Origin: Vibrio algicola
GTDB lineage: Bacteria > Pseudomonadota > Gammaproteobacteria > Enterobacterales > Vibrionaceae
Assembly: GCF_009601765.2 (NCBI RefSeq)
Contig: NZ_CP045699.1
Coordinates: 1,364,001 to 1,428,000, forward strand
Length of the DNA: 64,000 nt
Reading direction: 5' to 3'
This document shows, one piece after another, positions 9,254 through 19,684 of the stretch (positions are counted from its first letter, which is position 1; every line of letters begins with the position of its first letter). The notes beneath the pieces are model-generated. The model saw only the letters and a list, made by a program, of their open reading frames with translations, was not told where the DNA came from and made no database searches. A program made the position numbers and the translations under genes.

Positions 9254-9958
9254 TTATGCTGCTGCCGCTTCGTTTTTTTCACAAGCAATAACGCGGTAGA
9301 TCAGCGCACCTAGAATGCCGCCAATGATTGGCGCAACCCAGAACAACCACAATTGTGACGTTGCCCAATCACCCACAAAAACCGCCACCGCAGTACTACG
9401 AGCAGGGTTAACAGAAGTATTACTGACTGGAATAGAGATAAGGTGAATAAGGGTTAGACATAAACCAATCGCGATTGGGGCAAAGCCTGCAGGTGCGCGT
9501 TTATCGGTTGCGCCCATGATCACGATTAAGAACATCATTGTCATTACAACTTCACACACCAATACTGCCATCATAGAATAACCGTCTGGAGAATGAGCGC
9601 CGTAACCATTTGATGCAAAACCACCCGCAAGATCAAATCCGGCTTTACCTGATGCGATCAGATAAAGGATACCTGCACCGATAATACCACCAGCAACTTG
9701 CGCAATAATGTAAGGTAAAAGTTGGTTTGCCGGAAAACGACCACCCGCCCAAAGACCGATAGAAACCGCTGGGTTTAAGTGACAACCTGAAATATGACCA
9801 ATCGCAAATGCCATGGTCAATACCGTCAAACCAAAGGCCAGTGCCACCCCAACAAAACCTATACCCAGTTCAGGATAGCCCGCAGCTAATACAGCACTAC
9901 CACAACCGCCAAGTACTAGCCAAAACGTACCAAAACATTCTGCTAAATATTTATTCAT
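9254..9958 (-). CDS. aqpZ: aquaporin Z
   Basis: Water channel of the MIP family, 234 residues with six membrane spans. Both pore NPA boxes are present: [10 protein letters not shown] and TSVNPARS. The N-terminus [23 protein letters not shown] and the overall length fit AqpZ rather than the longer glycerol facilitator GlpF. I chose the ATG at 9958, with AGGAAT upstream, over an in-frame start 12 codons earlier. It is a single-gene unit facing the sulA promoter region. Confidence 0.93.
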   Translation of the reverse strand: MNKYLAECFGTFWLVLGGCGSAVLAAGYPELGIGFVGVALAFGLTVLTMAFAIGHISGCHLNPAVSIGLWAGGRFPANQLLPYIIAQVAGGIIGAGILYLIASGKAGFDLAGGFASNGYGAHSPDGYSMMAVLVCEVVMTMMFLIVIMGATDKRAPAGFAPIAIGLCLTLIHLISIPVSNTSVNPARSTAVAVFVGDWATSQLWLFWVAPIIGGILGALIYRVIACEKNEAAAA

Positions 9959-10231
9959 TTTATAATTCCTTTGTTTTAAAAAATAACCGCTCAAGAACTT
10001 TGCCTCTTTTAGACTGCTAAGTGATTCTAGCGAGCAAGCTCTAGTCCTATCCTAAACATTTATCGGAAATCACAATCGAGACTGCAATCAAATCTAAGCT
10101 AAAGACTACATTTCATTAATTACTGAAATATTAGCAAGTTAGCTATATGAAAAGTTTACCTTAGTTTTTAAAAAGCACCACTAAAAAAGTGATTGTCATC
10201 ACAGATGGTCATAAATAGTTCAATTTTTGAC

Positions 10232-10260
10232 TTGATCAATCATAAAAACACAAGTACTGT
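10232..10260 (+). promoter_or_regulatory. sulA promoter
   Basis: TTGATC at 10232-10237 and TACTGT at 10255-10260 are separated by 17 bp. The -10 element overlaps the left half of the LexA box, so bound LexA would block RNA polymerase. The rest of the 9959-10281 gap should also hold the leftward aqpZ promoter, which I could not place. Confidence 0.55.
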
Positions 10261-10272
10261 ATATGCATACAG
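10257..10272 (+). promoter_or_regulatory. LexA (SOS) operator of sulA
   Basis: CTGTATATGCATACAG is a perfect CTGT-N8-ACAG palindrome, the gamma-proteobacterial LexA box, 10 bp before the start codon of the SulA-like gene. Confidence 0.9.
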
Positions 10273-10281
10273 TATGGATAT

Positions 10282-10701
10282 ATGGACAGTACTATGTTGA
10301 CCCAAACGAATTTCAATCAAGCATCAACCTCACACATTTTGGCGGCAAATGAAGAAACGTATTCAGCCAGTAGCCCTTTGTTTGCTCGCTTAGCCATCTT
10401 AGCCAAACAACAAAAATGGATTATATTTACTGACCAAGTGGCTCTGCCTACCGTCAGCGAATTACACATGTTTCATATTGAGGCCAAAAAAGTGATCAAG
10501 ATGAAGTCATCTCAAGTGATGAGTGAAAAAGACGTGATCATGAAAGTTCTGTCCATCAATAATGCCAGCGCGATTGTGACCGGTGATGAATTTAGTCACC
10601 AAGAGCGCCAGCAAATCGAATTACAAGCGCAGCAAACTGGTTGCGAAGTCTTCTTTATTAGCCAAGCAATCCAACAAACCTTAACTCGCAATATGCATTA
10701 A
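10282..10701 (+). CDS. sulA: SulA-like SOS cell-division inhibitor
   Basis: 139 residues (135 if the ATG at 10294 is used). The central and C-terminal parts follow the SulA/RecA-like layout: SSPLFARLAILAKQQKWIIF, then an AKKVIKMKSS segment, then NNASAIVTGD. In E. coli, SulA binds FtsZ and stops septation during the SOS response. The perfect LexA box overlapping the promoter strongly supports the call, since sequence similarity to E. coli SulA is modest. It is a single gene. The first 25 residues are polar and poorly conserved, as in other SulA proteins. Confidence 0.82.
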   Translation: MDSTMLTQTNFNQASTSHILAANEETYSASSPLFARLAILAKQQKWIIFTDQVALPTVSELHMFHIEAKKVIKMKSSQVMSEKDVIMKVLSINNASAIVTGDEFSHQERQQIELQAQQTGCEVFFISQAIQQTLTRNMH

Positions 10702-10776
10702 TGCTTAGGCTAAATATCAAAATAAGTAAATTCATAGTTTCATTTATGACCATAAAACTTGCAGCAATTAAATCTT

Positions 10777-10792
10777 AAGCAATCGTTTGCTT
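10777..10792 (+). promoter_or_regulatory. PurR operator of purC
   Basis: AAGCAATCGTTTGCTT matches the PurR consensus (ACGCAAACGTTTNCGT type), with the central CG and both half-sites intact. It lies 139 bp upstream of purC, so hypoxanthine/guanine-dependent repression by PurR is expected. Confidence 0.8.
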
Positions 10793-10930
10793 TTGTGCTG
10801 GATGGATACGCCTCTATTCTGTTATTATTCGGCTTTGTGGTATGAGAATAATACCTCTCGTGATTAATCTGATTTAGGTTATGTATTTAACTTTAAATTA
10901 TTCGCCCTAGCTTTTAATAGGAATGTGGAA

Positions 10931-12034
10931 ATGAGCCCTGCTAATCAAGTTCTTGCTGTCAATGATGATCTTCCAATCCGTACTGACAAACCAGTCCACA
11001 GTGGAAAAGTCCGCTCTGTTTATTGGCTCACCGAAGAAGATAGCCGCCGCTTAATTAAAGAAAAAGGCTATAACGTAGCAGCCGATGCCCCACTTGCCAT
11101 TATGGTAATCAGTGATCGTATTTCAGCCTTTGATTGTATTTGGCGTGGCGAAGGTGGTTTAAATGGCGTACCAGGAAAAGGCGCGGCACTGAACGCTATC
11201 TCTAATCATTGGTTTCAACTTTTTAAAGACAATGGATTAGCCGATAGCCATATTCTTGATATCCCTCATCCGTTTGTCTGGATCGTACAAAAAGCCAAAC
11301 CAGTCATGATTGAAGCGATTTGTCGTCAATATATTACTGGTTCAATGTGGCGAGCTTACCAACAAGGCGAACGTGAATTTTGCGGCATTGCACTGCCTGA
11401 AGGGCTAGAAAAAGATAAAGTGTTACCAGAACTTCTTATGACACCATCAACCAAAGGTATTTTAAAGGGTATTCCTAATGTGCCTGAAGCCGATGATGTT
11501 AATGTCACTCGCCATGACATTGAAAATAATTTTGCCGCATTTAACTTTTCTCAACCATCCGATATCGCTTTATATGAAAAGCTATTAAAAGAAGGTTTTA
11601 AAGTGATTAGCCAAGCACTGGATAATGTTGATCAGATTTTTGTCGATACCAAGTTTGAATTTGGTTATGTTCAAGATGCAAAAGGCAATGAAAAACTGAT
11701 TTATATGGACGAGGTTGGCACGCCAGATTCATCACGTATTTGGGATAAACAAGCCTATAACAATGGTCAAATTGTCGAAAACTCCAAAGAAGGTTTCCGT
11801 CAATTTTTGCTTAACCATTTCCCCGATCCCGATATTTTGTTAAATAAAAAACGTATGCCAGAGCGTTTTTCCTTAGCAGAAGACAATGCGCTGCCCGTAG
11901 AAGAGATCATGAAAATCTCACAGACCTATCTTGCCATTGCCGAAAAAGTCACCGGTAAAACGATTGTACTGAGTGATGATCCAAAACAAGAAATCATCGA
12001 TGTACTACGAAAAGAATACGATTTAATTGACTAA
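10931..12034 (+). CDS. purC: phosphoribosylaminoimidazole-succinocarboxamide synthase
   Basis: SAICAR synthase joins aspartate to CAIR in step 8 of IMP synthesis, using ATP. At 367 residues it is the long form found in vibrios and in many other bacteria, unlike the 237-residue E. coli enzyme. Signature segments include [13 protein letters not shown] near 55-70, [18 protein letters not shown], and [15 protein letters not shown] near 260. The ATG at 10931 has AGGAA seven bases upstream; a GTG two codons earlier is less likely. A PurR box lies upstream, and an imperfect hairpin follows the gene. Confidence 0.95.
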   Translation: MSPANQVLAVNDDLPIRTDKPVHSGKVRSVYWLTEEDSRRLIKEKGYNVAADAPLAIMVISDRISAFDCIWRGEGGLNGVPGKGAALNAISNHWFQLFKDNGLADSHILDIPHPFVWIVQKAKPVMIEAICRQYITGSMWRAYQQGEREFCGIALPEGLEKDKVLPELLMTPSTKGILKGIPNVPEADDVNVTRHDIENNFAAFNFSQPSDIALYEKLLKEGFKVISQALDNVDQIFVDTKFEFGYVQDAKGNEKLIYMDEVGTPDSSRIWDKQAYNNGQIVENSKEGFRQFLLNHFPDPDILLNKKRMPERFSLAEDNALPVEEIMKISQTYLAIAEKVTGKTIVLSDDPKQEIIDVLRKEYDLID

Positions 12035-12094
12035 GTTTTCATATCACAAAATAAAGTAAGATCTAAAAATTAACGCTCCAAAAATAAAAATCGG

Positions 12095-12123
12095 CTGACT
12101 TGAAAGCAACAATCTCAAGTCAG
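12095..12123 (+). terminator. possible terminator or stabilising hairpin after purC
   Basis: A 9-bp stem, CTGACTTGA with TCAAGTCAG and an 11-nt loop, lies 61 bp after purC. No proper T-run follows, so rho-independent termination is uncertain. Confidence 0.4.
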
Positions 12124-12578
12124 TCGATGTCTTCTTATGCTCACCATTTATACCCAGAGACTCTTCACTGATCTTCCTGCTCTTAGGGCAAATACTCACC
12201 CAAACGCCACACTAGAGCATTGTATACAATGATTTGTACATTGATGTTAATTATTGAGCGGTGGAGCACGTATTTTTGTGAACTTAATGTTGTAGAATTT
12301 TAACCTTCGCACTACCTTTAAAGTACCTTTGCAGCAGCTTAGATGATTAATCTGTATAATTTGTGCGTTATAGTCAAACATAGGGCTAAAATTGTTTACA
12401 ATACTCAGAACCCTTTTATCATAGAGCAACAAAGAAAAGGTCGTAACAAATTGTTACTTCAAGCCCAGTACACTGAACTATTGGTCAAGAATGTTCTTAC
12501 AACTGTTAAACGCCAAAAAATAGTGCAATACGACACCATTTAAGATCCATCGATCGCGAAAAACAAAAGAGTCCGCAC
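12124..12578. other. gene-free AT-rich spacer upstream of maeA
   Basis: No convincing gene: two short open frames on opposite strands (about 12247-12432 and 12343-12543) look like chance. The spacer holds a perfect 14-bp palindrome, CATTGTATACAATG, at 12218-12231, and a TATAAT at 12355-12360 without a good -35 partner. The maeA promoter and any regulatory sites should lie here. Confidence 0.5.
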
Positions 12579-14270
12579 ATGAATAAGAATGATAAACGTC
12601 CTTTATATATCACTTACGCCGGCCCAGTATTAATGGCCACCCCTCTTTTAAATAAAGGTAGCGGCTTTACCTTTGAAGAAAGAAAAGCATTTAACTTAGA
12701 AGGTCTATTGCCTGAAGCAACTGAGACCATTCAAGAACAAGTTGAACGCGCTTATCAGCAATACAAAGCTTTTGATAATGATATGGATAAACATATCTAT
12801 CTGCGTAATATTCAAGATACCAATGAAACCCTTTTCTACCGACTCGTTCAAAATCACATTACCGAAATGATGCCGATCATCTACACCCCAACCGTGGGCG
12901 CGGCATGTGAGAACTTCTCGAATATTTATCGTCGTGGGCGTGGATTATTTATTTCTTACCCTAATCGTGATCGTATCGATGATCTGGTCAACAATGCCAC
13001 CAGCCAAAATGTCAAAGTAATCGTAGTGACTGACGGTGAACGTATTCTTGGTCTTGGCGATCAGGGTATTGGCGGCATGGGGATCCCAATTGGTAAGTTA
13101 TCACTGTATACCGCTTGTGGTGGTATTAGCCCAGCTTACACCCTACCAATTGTATTAGATGTGGGCACCAATAACCCCCAACGCCTAGCTGATCCTATGT
13201 ACATGGGCTGGCGTCACCCTCGAATTACCGGTGATGAATACACCAAGTTTGTTGATGATTTTATTCAATCAATTCAACGTCGTTGGCCTGACGCACTTAT
13301 CCAGTTTGAAGATTTCGCGCAAAAAAATGCCATGCCTTTACTTGAGCGTTATAAAGATAAAATTTGTTGTTTTAATGATGATATTCAAGGTACTGCAGCA
13401 GTCTCGGTGGGTTCATTGATCGCCGCATGTCATGCAGCGGGCAGTAAATTATGTGAGCAACGAATTACCTTTGTTGGCGCAGGTTCTGCTGGTTGTGGGA
13501 TCGCAGAAGCGATTATTGCGCAAATGGTTGCTGAAGGATTAACCGATCAGCAAGCTCGCTCACAAGTGTATATGGTTGATCGTTGGGGCTTATTGCAAGA
13601 AGGCATGAAGAACCTACTCGATTTCCAGAAAAAACTGCGTCAGAGTAAGAAAAACATTGCGAAATGGAAAGGTGGTGAGCAAGGTTTCTCTTTGCTTGAT
13701 GTGATCAAAAATGCCAAACCAACCGTGATGATTGGTGTTTCAGGTGTGCCTGGATTATTTAGTCAAGAAGTGGTTGAGGCGATGCACGCAAACTGTGCGC
13801 GTCCAATTATTTTCCCATTATCGAACCCTACTAGCCGAGTAGAAGGAACACCGAACGATATTTTCCAATGGACCAAGGGCCAAGCACTGGTTGCAACCGG
13901 CAGCCCATTTGAACCAGTACGCTATGAAGGTAAGGATTACCCTATCGCCCAATGTAACAACAGTTACATCTTCCCTGGTATTGGTTTAGGGGTATTGGCG
14001 GTTTCAGCGTCGCGTGTTACCGATGAAATGCTAAGAGAATCAAGCCGCACTTTGGCTCAATGTTCTCCACTGGCAATCAAAGGCAAAGGGGCCTTGTTAC
14101 CCCCATTAGAAGAAATTAATGCGGTATCTAAGAAGATTGCTTTTGCGGTAGCCAAGAAGGCCATCGAACAAGGGGTTGCGCTTGAAATTACCGACGAAGC
14201 ACTTGAAACCGCGATTAATAATGGTTTCTGGCAACCTGAGTATCGTAATTACAAACGAACAGCCTTTTAA
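12579..14270 (+). CDS. maeA: NAD-dependent malic enzyme
   Basis: Oxidative decarboxylation of malate to pyruvate with reduction of NAD. The 563 residues compare with 565 in E. coli MaeA. The conserved malic-enzyme segments are all present: [17 protein letters not shown] near 95-110, [18 protein letters not shown] near 155-172, the metal-binding FEDFAQKNA and [12 protein letters not shown], and a Rossmann glycine loop [15 protein letters not shown] near 300. It is a single gene with its own terminator at 14293-14329. The long upstream spacer suggests regulation, but I recognise no known operator. Confidence 0.95.
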   Translation: MNKNDKRPLYITYAGPVLMATPLLNKGSGFTFEERKAFNLEGLLPEATETIQEQVERAYQQYKAFDNDMDKHIYLRNIQDTNETLFYRLVQNHITEMMPIIYTPTVGAACENFSNIYRRGRGLFISYPNRDRIDDLVNNATSQNVKVIVVTDGERILGLGDQGIGGMGIPIGKLSLYTACGGISPAYTLPIVLDVGTNNPQRLADPMYMGWRHPRITGDEYTKFVDDFIQSIQRRWPDALIQFEDFAQKNAMPLLERYKDKICCFNDDIQGTAAVSVGSLIAACHAAGSKLCEQRITFVGAGSAGCGIAEAIIAQMVAEGLTDQQARSQVYMVDRWGLLQEGMKNLLDFQKKLRQSKKNIAKWKGGEQGFSLLDVIKNAKPTVMIGVSGVPGLFSQEVVEAMHANCARPIIFPLSNPTSRVEGTPNDIFQWTKGQALVATGSPFEPVRYEGKDYPIAQCNNSYIFPGIGLGVLAVSASRVTDEMLRESSRTLAQCSPLAIKGKGALLPPLEEINAVSKKIAFAVAKKAIEQGVALEITDEALETAINNGFWQPEYRNYKRTAF

Positions 14271-14292
14271 CTAAAATATGATTCAGCTAATT

Positions 14293-14329
14293 TGCCCACC
14301 ATTTTAAAAATAGTGGGCATTTTTGTTTT
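14293..14329 (+). terminator. intrinsic terminator of maeA
   Basis: TGCCCAC pairs with GTGGGCA, with an additional AT-rich inner pairing, and is followed by TTTTTGTTTTT. Confidence 0.8.
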
Positions 14330-14468
14330 TCAGGCTCACATTGACTGTTATCCTTCATGCCACATGATTTGTTATGTGACAAATTTCATTCAACTTTTTT
14401 ATTGAAAATAAGTATGACATTGCGCCCCGTCACTGCGTTAAACTGTCGCCACTAGGAAAAGATTAGTT

Positions 14469-15239
14469 ATGGAAACAGTTTCAATGCCACACAAACGCAC
14501 CTTGCTTAATCGTTCATATATCATGATTACGTTGTCCATTGTTGTGACTGGCGTTTTGCTGCTGTGCCTTTCTGTTTTTGCCATTGATCGTATTATTAGC
14601 TGGAAAACCCAAGACTCTATTTACCACAATGTTGGAGATGTTCCTCCGTATAACATCGGCTTGGTTTTAGGTACCAGCAAATACATTGGTCGCACTTTGA
14701 ACACCTATTATTCACACCGGATAGAAGCTGCGATCAAACTGTATCAACAGGGTAAAATTCGTACATTTCTACTCAGTGGTGACAATGCCCACCGCTCTTA
14801 TAACGAGCCGTGGACCATGAAGCGGGATTTATTAAAAGCAGGGGTTGAAGACAAGAATATTAATTTAGATTATGCCGGATTTAGAACTCTCGACTCAATC
14901 ATCCGTGCACGAGATATTTTTCAAGCCGATCATTTCTTAATTATCACCCAAGACTTTCATTGTGAACGAGCGCTGTATATTGCTCAATATCATCATATTG
15001 ATGCCAGCTGCTTGGCGGTACCAGGGCCAGTTGAAACCTCTGGATTTCATGTTCGATTAAGAGAAGTATTTGCCCGTACCAAAGCATTTCTTGATCTGTA
15101 TATTTTAAAATCTCAACCGAAATTTTTAGGTCCGATTAATCCTATTTTTGGACATGAAGATAAATTAGAAGCAGAAAAGCTATCTGCTTCAGAGCAGAAA
15201 AATCTATCCCATATTGAACCAAGTCAATCGCTTAAATAA
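14469..15239 (+). CDS. sanA: SanA-like envelope protein (DUF218/YdcF family)
   Basis: 256 residues. A signal-anchor helix occupies residues about 18-42, followed by SWKTQDSIYHNV and the DUF218 core. The core has VLGTSKYIGR near 67, LLSGDNAHRSYNEPWTMKRDLLKAGV near 103-128, and DYAGFRTLDSIIRARDIF. These match E. coli SanA, which affects the envelope barrier to vancomycin at high temperature. The C-terminal 35 residues are acidic and lack a counterpart. Its stop codon touches the stop of the oppositely oriented GGDEF remnant. Confidence 0.88.
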   Translation: METVSMPHKRTLLNRSYIMITLSIVVTGVLLLCLSVFAIDRIISWKTQDSIYHNVGDVPPYNIGLVLGTSKYIGRTLNTYYSHRIEAAIKLYQQGKIRTFLLSGDNAHRSYNEPWTMKRDLLKAGVEDKNINLDYAGFRTLDSIIRARDIFQADHFLIITQDFHCERALYIAQYHHIDASCLAVPGPVETSGFHVRLREVFARTKAFLDLYILKSQPKFLGPINPIFGHEDKLEAEKLSASEQKNLSHIEPSQSLK

Positions 15240-15479
15240 TTAACGATCTTGTGGGATCGTCAACTTTTCCAACACTTCAACTCGGTTACGTCCGTTATTT
15301 TTTGCATGGTATAAGGCTTCATCGGCGCGAGCAATCATCTTGGTAATACGTTCAGAGCCTACCAACTCAGTTACACCAAAACTGCAGGTTAACTTACCAA
15401 CCACGTGCCATGGGTATTGTTCAACCGCCAAACGAACTCGTTCCGCAACCCTTGCAGCAGCGGTTATAAATGCAATCCA
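15240..15479 (-). pseudogene. remnant of a GGDEF diguanylate cyclase gene (C-terminal end only)
   Basis: The leftward frame encodes about 79 residues that are clearly the end of a GGDEF domain: AARVAERVRLAVEQ, then LTCSFGVTEL, then MIARADEALYHAKNNGRNRVE. The frame closes at an in-frame stop at 15480-15482. No GG[DE]EF active-site motif, sensor domain or start codon remains upstream. Residues before AARVAER (AFIT) no longer resemble the family, so the break lies near 15465. The product cannot make c-di-GMP. It abuts sanA tail to tail. Confidence 0.82.
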
Positions 15480-15593
15480 TTACAATGAGTGTTTGAGCGT
15501 CTATTGATTCAACAAACACTGCAACACCAATTTATTCCCTAACTTAATTCACCATACAAAAAAAAGCACTAGATTTGATAGTCATTTATCACT

Positions 15594-15619
15594 AAAACCT
15601 TAGTACACTAAGGTTTTTT
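15594..15619 (+). terminator. orphan rightward terminator
   Basis: AAAACCTTAG pairs with CTAAGGTTTT over a TACA loop, followed by T. It lies 355 bp after sanA and 177 bp before the DUF2797 gene, with no gene ending nearby on this strand. It may stop sanA read-through across the GGDEF remnant. The rest of 15480-15795 holds only a plausible promoter (see next entry). Confidence 0.7.
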
Positions 15620-15742
15620 GATTCATATCAAATAGGAATAATATTTGGAATAACCACGCTAGGAACAATCGCTATTGATAGTTTTAAAATCATATTTTCA
15701 CGTTTACTTCACACCTTTTATGTTAGTGATTAATATCGCGAA

Positions 15743-15770
15743 TTGTTATCGCTAAAAAATCCGGTAAACT
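15743..15770 (+). promoter_or_regulatory. putative promoter of the DUF2797 gene
   Basis: TTGTTA at 15743-15748 and TAAACT at 15765-15770, 16 bp apart, end 25 bp before the start codon. Confidence 0.45.
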
Positions 15771-15795
15771 GTTTATTTTACTACTAGGTTTAAGC

Positions 15796-16632
15796 ATGAC
15801 TTTTAGCATTACAGGAACATTGGCCAAACTGCATTCCTCTCTTGATCCCCAACAAAACAATCAAGTTCAGTATCGCCTGCCGGTTGGCGATCAAAGCGTT
15901 GACCTAATGCCTTATATTGGGCATGTGATCACCTTGACTCACTCGGGTAATATTTTTTGCTCATCTTGCGGTAAAAAAACCAAAAAGAGTTACTCACAAG
16001 GCCATTGCTATGTGTGCATGAAAAAATTAGCCAGCTGCGATATGTGCATAATGAAGCCAGAGACCTGCCATTATGAGGTGGGAACTTGCCGTGAACCACA
16101 ATGGGGCGAAGAAAATTGCATGGTCGATCATTTCGTCTATTTATCCAATACCTCAAGTGTGAAGGTTGGCATTACTCGTCACACTCAAATCCCCACTCGC
16201 TGGATCGATCAAGGGGCGACTCAAGGCCTGCCGATTTTTAAAGTAAAAACCCGTTATATCTCGGGTTTAATTGAAATTGAACTGGCCAAGCATATTGCCG
16301 ATAAAACCAATTGGCGTACCTTGCTAAAAGAAGATGGCGCGCCGATGGCATTGCAAGATAAGTTTGCTGAGCTATTGCCACAGGTTTTACCAACCATTGA
16401 GGCCATTAAGCAGCAATATGGCGAAGACGCGATCGAGATTTTATCCGCTGATATCACACCGATTGACTACCCTGTTGAACAACATCCGGTAAAAATTGTT
16501 TCTCATAACTTTGATAAAAACCCCGTGGTATCTGGCGTTTTACAAGGCATTAAAGGCCAATATTTAATTTTAGATACGGGCGTGATCAATATTCGAAAAT
16601 TCAGTTCCTATGAAGTGACATTTTCTGATTAA
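15796..16632 (+). CDS. DUF2797 family protein with Cys-rich region
   Basis: 278 residues, assigned to DUF2797. A cysteine-rich segment at about residues 53-108 (CSSC, CYVC, CDMC, then further Cys and His residues) looks like a metal-binding or zinc-ribbon region. It is followed by VYLSNTSSVKVGITRHTQIPTRWIDQGA, whose core resembles the GIY-YIG-type fold. No signal peptide is seen, so the protein is probably cytoplasmic. The function is unknown; a nucleic-acid role is only a guess from the fold resemblance. It is a single gene upstream of trxB. Confidence 0.75.
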   Translation: MTFSITGTLAKLHSSLDPQQNNQVQYRLPVGDQSVDLMPYIGHVITLTHSGNIFCSSCGKKTKKSYSQGHCYVCMKKLASCDMCIMKPETCHYEVGTCREPQWGEENCMVDHFVYLSNTSSVKVGITRHTQIPTRWIDQGATQGLPIFKVKTRYISGLIEIELAKHIADKTNWRTLLKEDGAPMALQDKFAELLPQVLPTIEAIKQQYGEDAIEILSADITPIDYPVEQHPVKIVSHNFDKNPVVSGVLQGIKGQYLILDTGVINIRKFSSYEVTFSD

Positions 16633-16771
16633 CCCCAATCGTGATTAATAGGAGGCAGCCACAGTAAAACCTTATGGTAATTAGGTTTAATGCTCGGGGC
16701 TGTTGAACTATAACAAGAATGCAATCTATCGCTTTCTTTAGCGCGATATTTTCCATACAATCGCGTGATAA

Positions 16772-17764
<993 letters not shown>

Positions 17765-17799
17765 TTTCAACCTCTCAAGTTAATGTCATCACTCATTAA

Positions 17800-17855
17800 T
17801 ATAGCGGTGTCTTTATTATCAGCTCCGGCGCTTTGTGCTGAGCTGATCCGCTATA
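17800..17855 (+). promoter_or_regulatory. bulged stem-loop between trxB and cydD
   Basis: Two perfectly paired 8-bp helices are stacked: TATAGCGG with CCGCTATA (outer) and ATCAGCTC with GAGCTGAT (inner). A 10-nt bulge lies on the 5' side only, and the loop is 14 nt. No T-run follows, so it is not an ordinary terminator. It sits in the 5' leader of cydD. Confidence 0.6.
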
Positions 17856-17899
17856 AATAATGTTTATGACCCTACCCTCCAGATGGGAAACAAGCTTAC

Positions 17900-19684
17900 A
17901 TGGAAAAACAACAAAGACGCCATTTAAACCAGTGGCTCAAGCAACAAGGTAAACTGGCCAAAGTATGGCTAGGTGCCACGATCGCGCTTGGGATCGTGTC
18001 GACTTTATTTTTAATTGGTCAAGCCGGTCTACTCGCCTCGATCCTTCATCAAATCATTATTGAGCACGTTGATAAGCACCAACTCATCCCTTCCTTTATT
18101 GGTTTGGCGGCGATGATTGTTGGCCGTGCAGCTTGTACTTGGGGACGTGAAATTACCGGTTATCGTTGTGGGGAATATGTGCGGATTTATATTCGCCAGC
18201 AAATTCTCGATAAACTGCGTGATTTAGGTCCGGCTTATATTAAAGGCAAACCAGCGGGTACTTGGGCGACACTATTGTTAGAGCAAGTTGAAGATATGCA
18301 AGATTTCTTCTCGCGCTACTTGCCGCAAATGGCGTTATCGGTGTTTATTCCGTTTATTATTTTAGTGGTAGTGTTTCCTGCCAACTGGGCGGCAGGGCTT
18401 ATTTTCTTGATCACCGCCCCACTTGTGCCACTCTTTATGGCTTTAGTGGGTATGAAAGCCGCCGATGCCAATAAACGCAACTTTAAAGCGCTGCAGCGTT
18501 TATCCGGTCACTTCTACGATCGTTTACAATCGATGACCACCATTCGTTTGTTCCATCGCGCTGAAGCGGAAACTGAATTACTGCGCAGTGCCTCCGATGT
18601 ATTGCGTAAAAGCACCATGGATGTATTGCGGGTTGCTTTCCTCTCCTCTGCGGTTCTAGAATTCTTCACCTCACTGTCAATTGCCATCACCGCGGTGTAT
18701 TTTGGTTTTAGTTACATTGGTGAACTTGATTTTGGTTATTACGGCGCTGGCATTACCTTATTTACCGGCCTGTTTGTATTGATTTTAGCACCTGAATTTT
18801 ATCAACCTCTGCGCGACTTAGGCACTTACTACCACGCTAAAGCGCAAGCATTAGGCGCGGCAGAAAGCTTAGTTGAGTTTTTAGAAGCAGATGTTGAAGC
18901 CGCTAAATCGGGCACTACTGACTTACCCACTCCCGATAGCATTATCATCTGTGCCGATAATCTCGAAGTATTTAGCTCCGAAAAAACACATTTGCTTGGT
19001 CCGGTTTCCTTTTGCATTGATGCTAACCAAACTACGGCTTTAGTCGGCCCTAGTGGCGCAGGTAAAACCAGTTTAATTAATGCGATACTTGGCTTTTTGC
19101 CTTATTCAGGATCGCTGACCATTAACGGCGTTGAAGTCAAAGAGCTTAACTTAAAGCACTGGCGTCAACACATAAGTTGGGTCGGTCAAAATCCATTATT
19201 GATTAATGGCAGTATTTACGAAAACGTGACTCTGGGTCAGCATGACATTAGCGAACCCGATCTCACTAAAGTGTTAAAAGATGCCTTTGCCGATGAATTT
19301 GTCTCAAAACACGGATTGGATTATCACATTAGCGATCGCTCTGGTGGTCTTTCGGTTGGACAAGCACAACGTTTAGCCCTTGCCCGCGCCATGTTACAAA
19401 AAGGCAGCTTCTGGCTACTCGATGAACCAACCGCTAGCTTAGATGCGCATAGCGAACATTTAGTTATGACAGCGCTTAATGCCAATACTCAAGGCACCAC
19501 CACACTCATGGTGACCCACCAGTTAGAGCATTTGAAACAAGTGGCCAATATTCTGGTGATGCAGTCTGGAGAAATTGTCCAATCGGGTCGTTATGATGAC
19601 ATCCAACACACAGGACTATTTGCACAAATGCTGTCTTCAAAACAACAAATGGATAGCGAGAATAAGGGGAATTTAGATGCGTGA
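17900..19684 (+). CDS. cydD: heterodimeric ABC exporter subunit CydD
   Basis: 594 residues with an N-terminal six-span transmembrane domain (about 20-320) and a C-terminal ATPase. Walker A is GPSGAGKTS near 385; the signature reads SGGLSVGQAQRLALARAM and Walker B FWLLDEPTASLD. CydDC is needed for assembly of cytochrome bd oxidase and has been reported to export cysteine/glutathione and, more recently, to handle haem. The gene overlaps cydC by eight bases, as expected for a coupled pair. The SD before the ATG is weak, and a large stem-loop lies in the leader. Confidence 0.95.
   Translation: MEKQQRRHLNQWLKQQGKLAKVWLGATIALGIVSTLFLIGQAGLLASILHQIIIEHVDKHQLIPSFIGLAAMIVGRAACTWGREITGYRCGEYVRIYIRQQILDKLRDLGPAYIKGKPAGTWATLLLEQVEDMQDFFSRYLPQMALSVFIPFIILVVVFPANWAAGLIFLITAPLVPLFMALVGMKAADANKRNFKALQRLSGHFYDRLQSMTTIRLFHRAEAETELLRSASDVLRKSTMDVLRVAFLSSAVLEFFTSLSIAITAVYFGFSYIGELDFGYYGAGITLFTGLFVLILAPEFYQPLRDLGTYYHAKAQALGAAESLVEFLEADVEAAKSGTTDLPTPDSIIICADNLEVFSSEKTHLLGPVSFCIDANQTTALVGPSGAGKTSLINAILGFLPYSGSLTINGVEVKELNLKHWRQHISWVGQNPLLINGSIYENVTLGQHDISEPDLTKVLKDAFADEFVSKHGLDYHISDRSGGLSVGQAQRLALARAMLQKGSFWLLDEPTASLDAHSEHLVMTALNANTQGTTTLMVTHQLEHLKQVANILVMQSGEIVQSGRYDDIQHTGLFAQMLSSKQQMDSENKGNLDA

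Noticed and set aside
12247..12543. Two short open frames in the purC-maeA spacer
   Set aside because: They overlap on opposite strands, lack an SD and show no protein-like composition.
15481..15594. Small RNA ending at the orphan terminator 15594-15619
   Set aside because: No promoter with acceptable spacing was found upstream (TACAAT at 15481-15486 has no -35 partner), so read-through from sanA is the simpler explanation.
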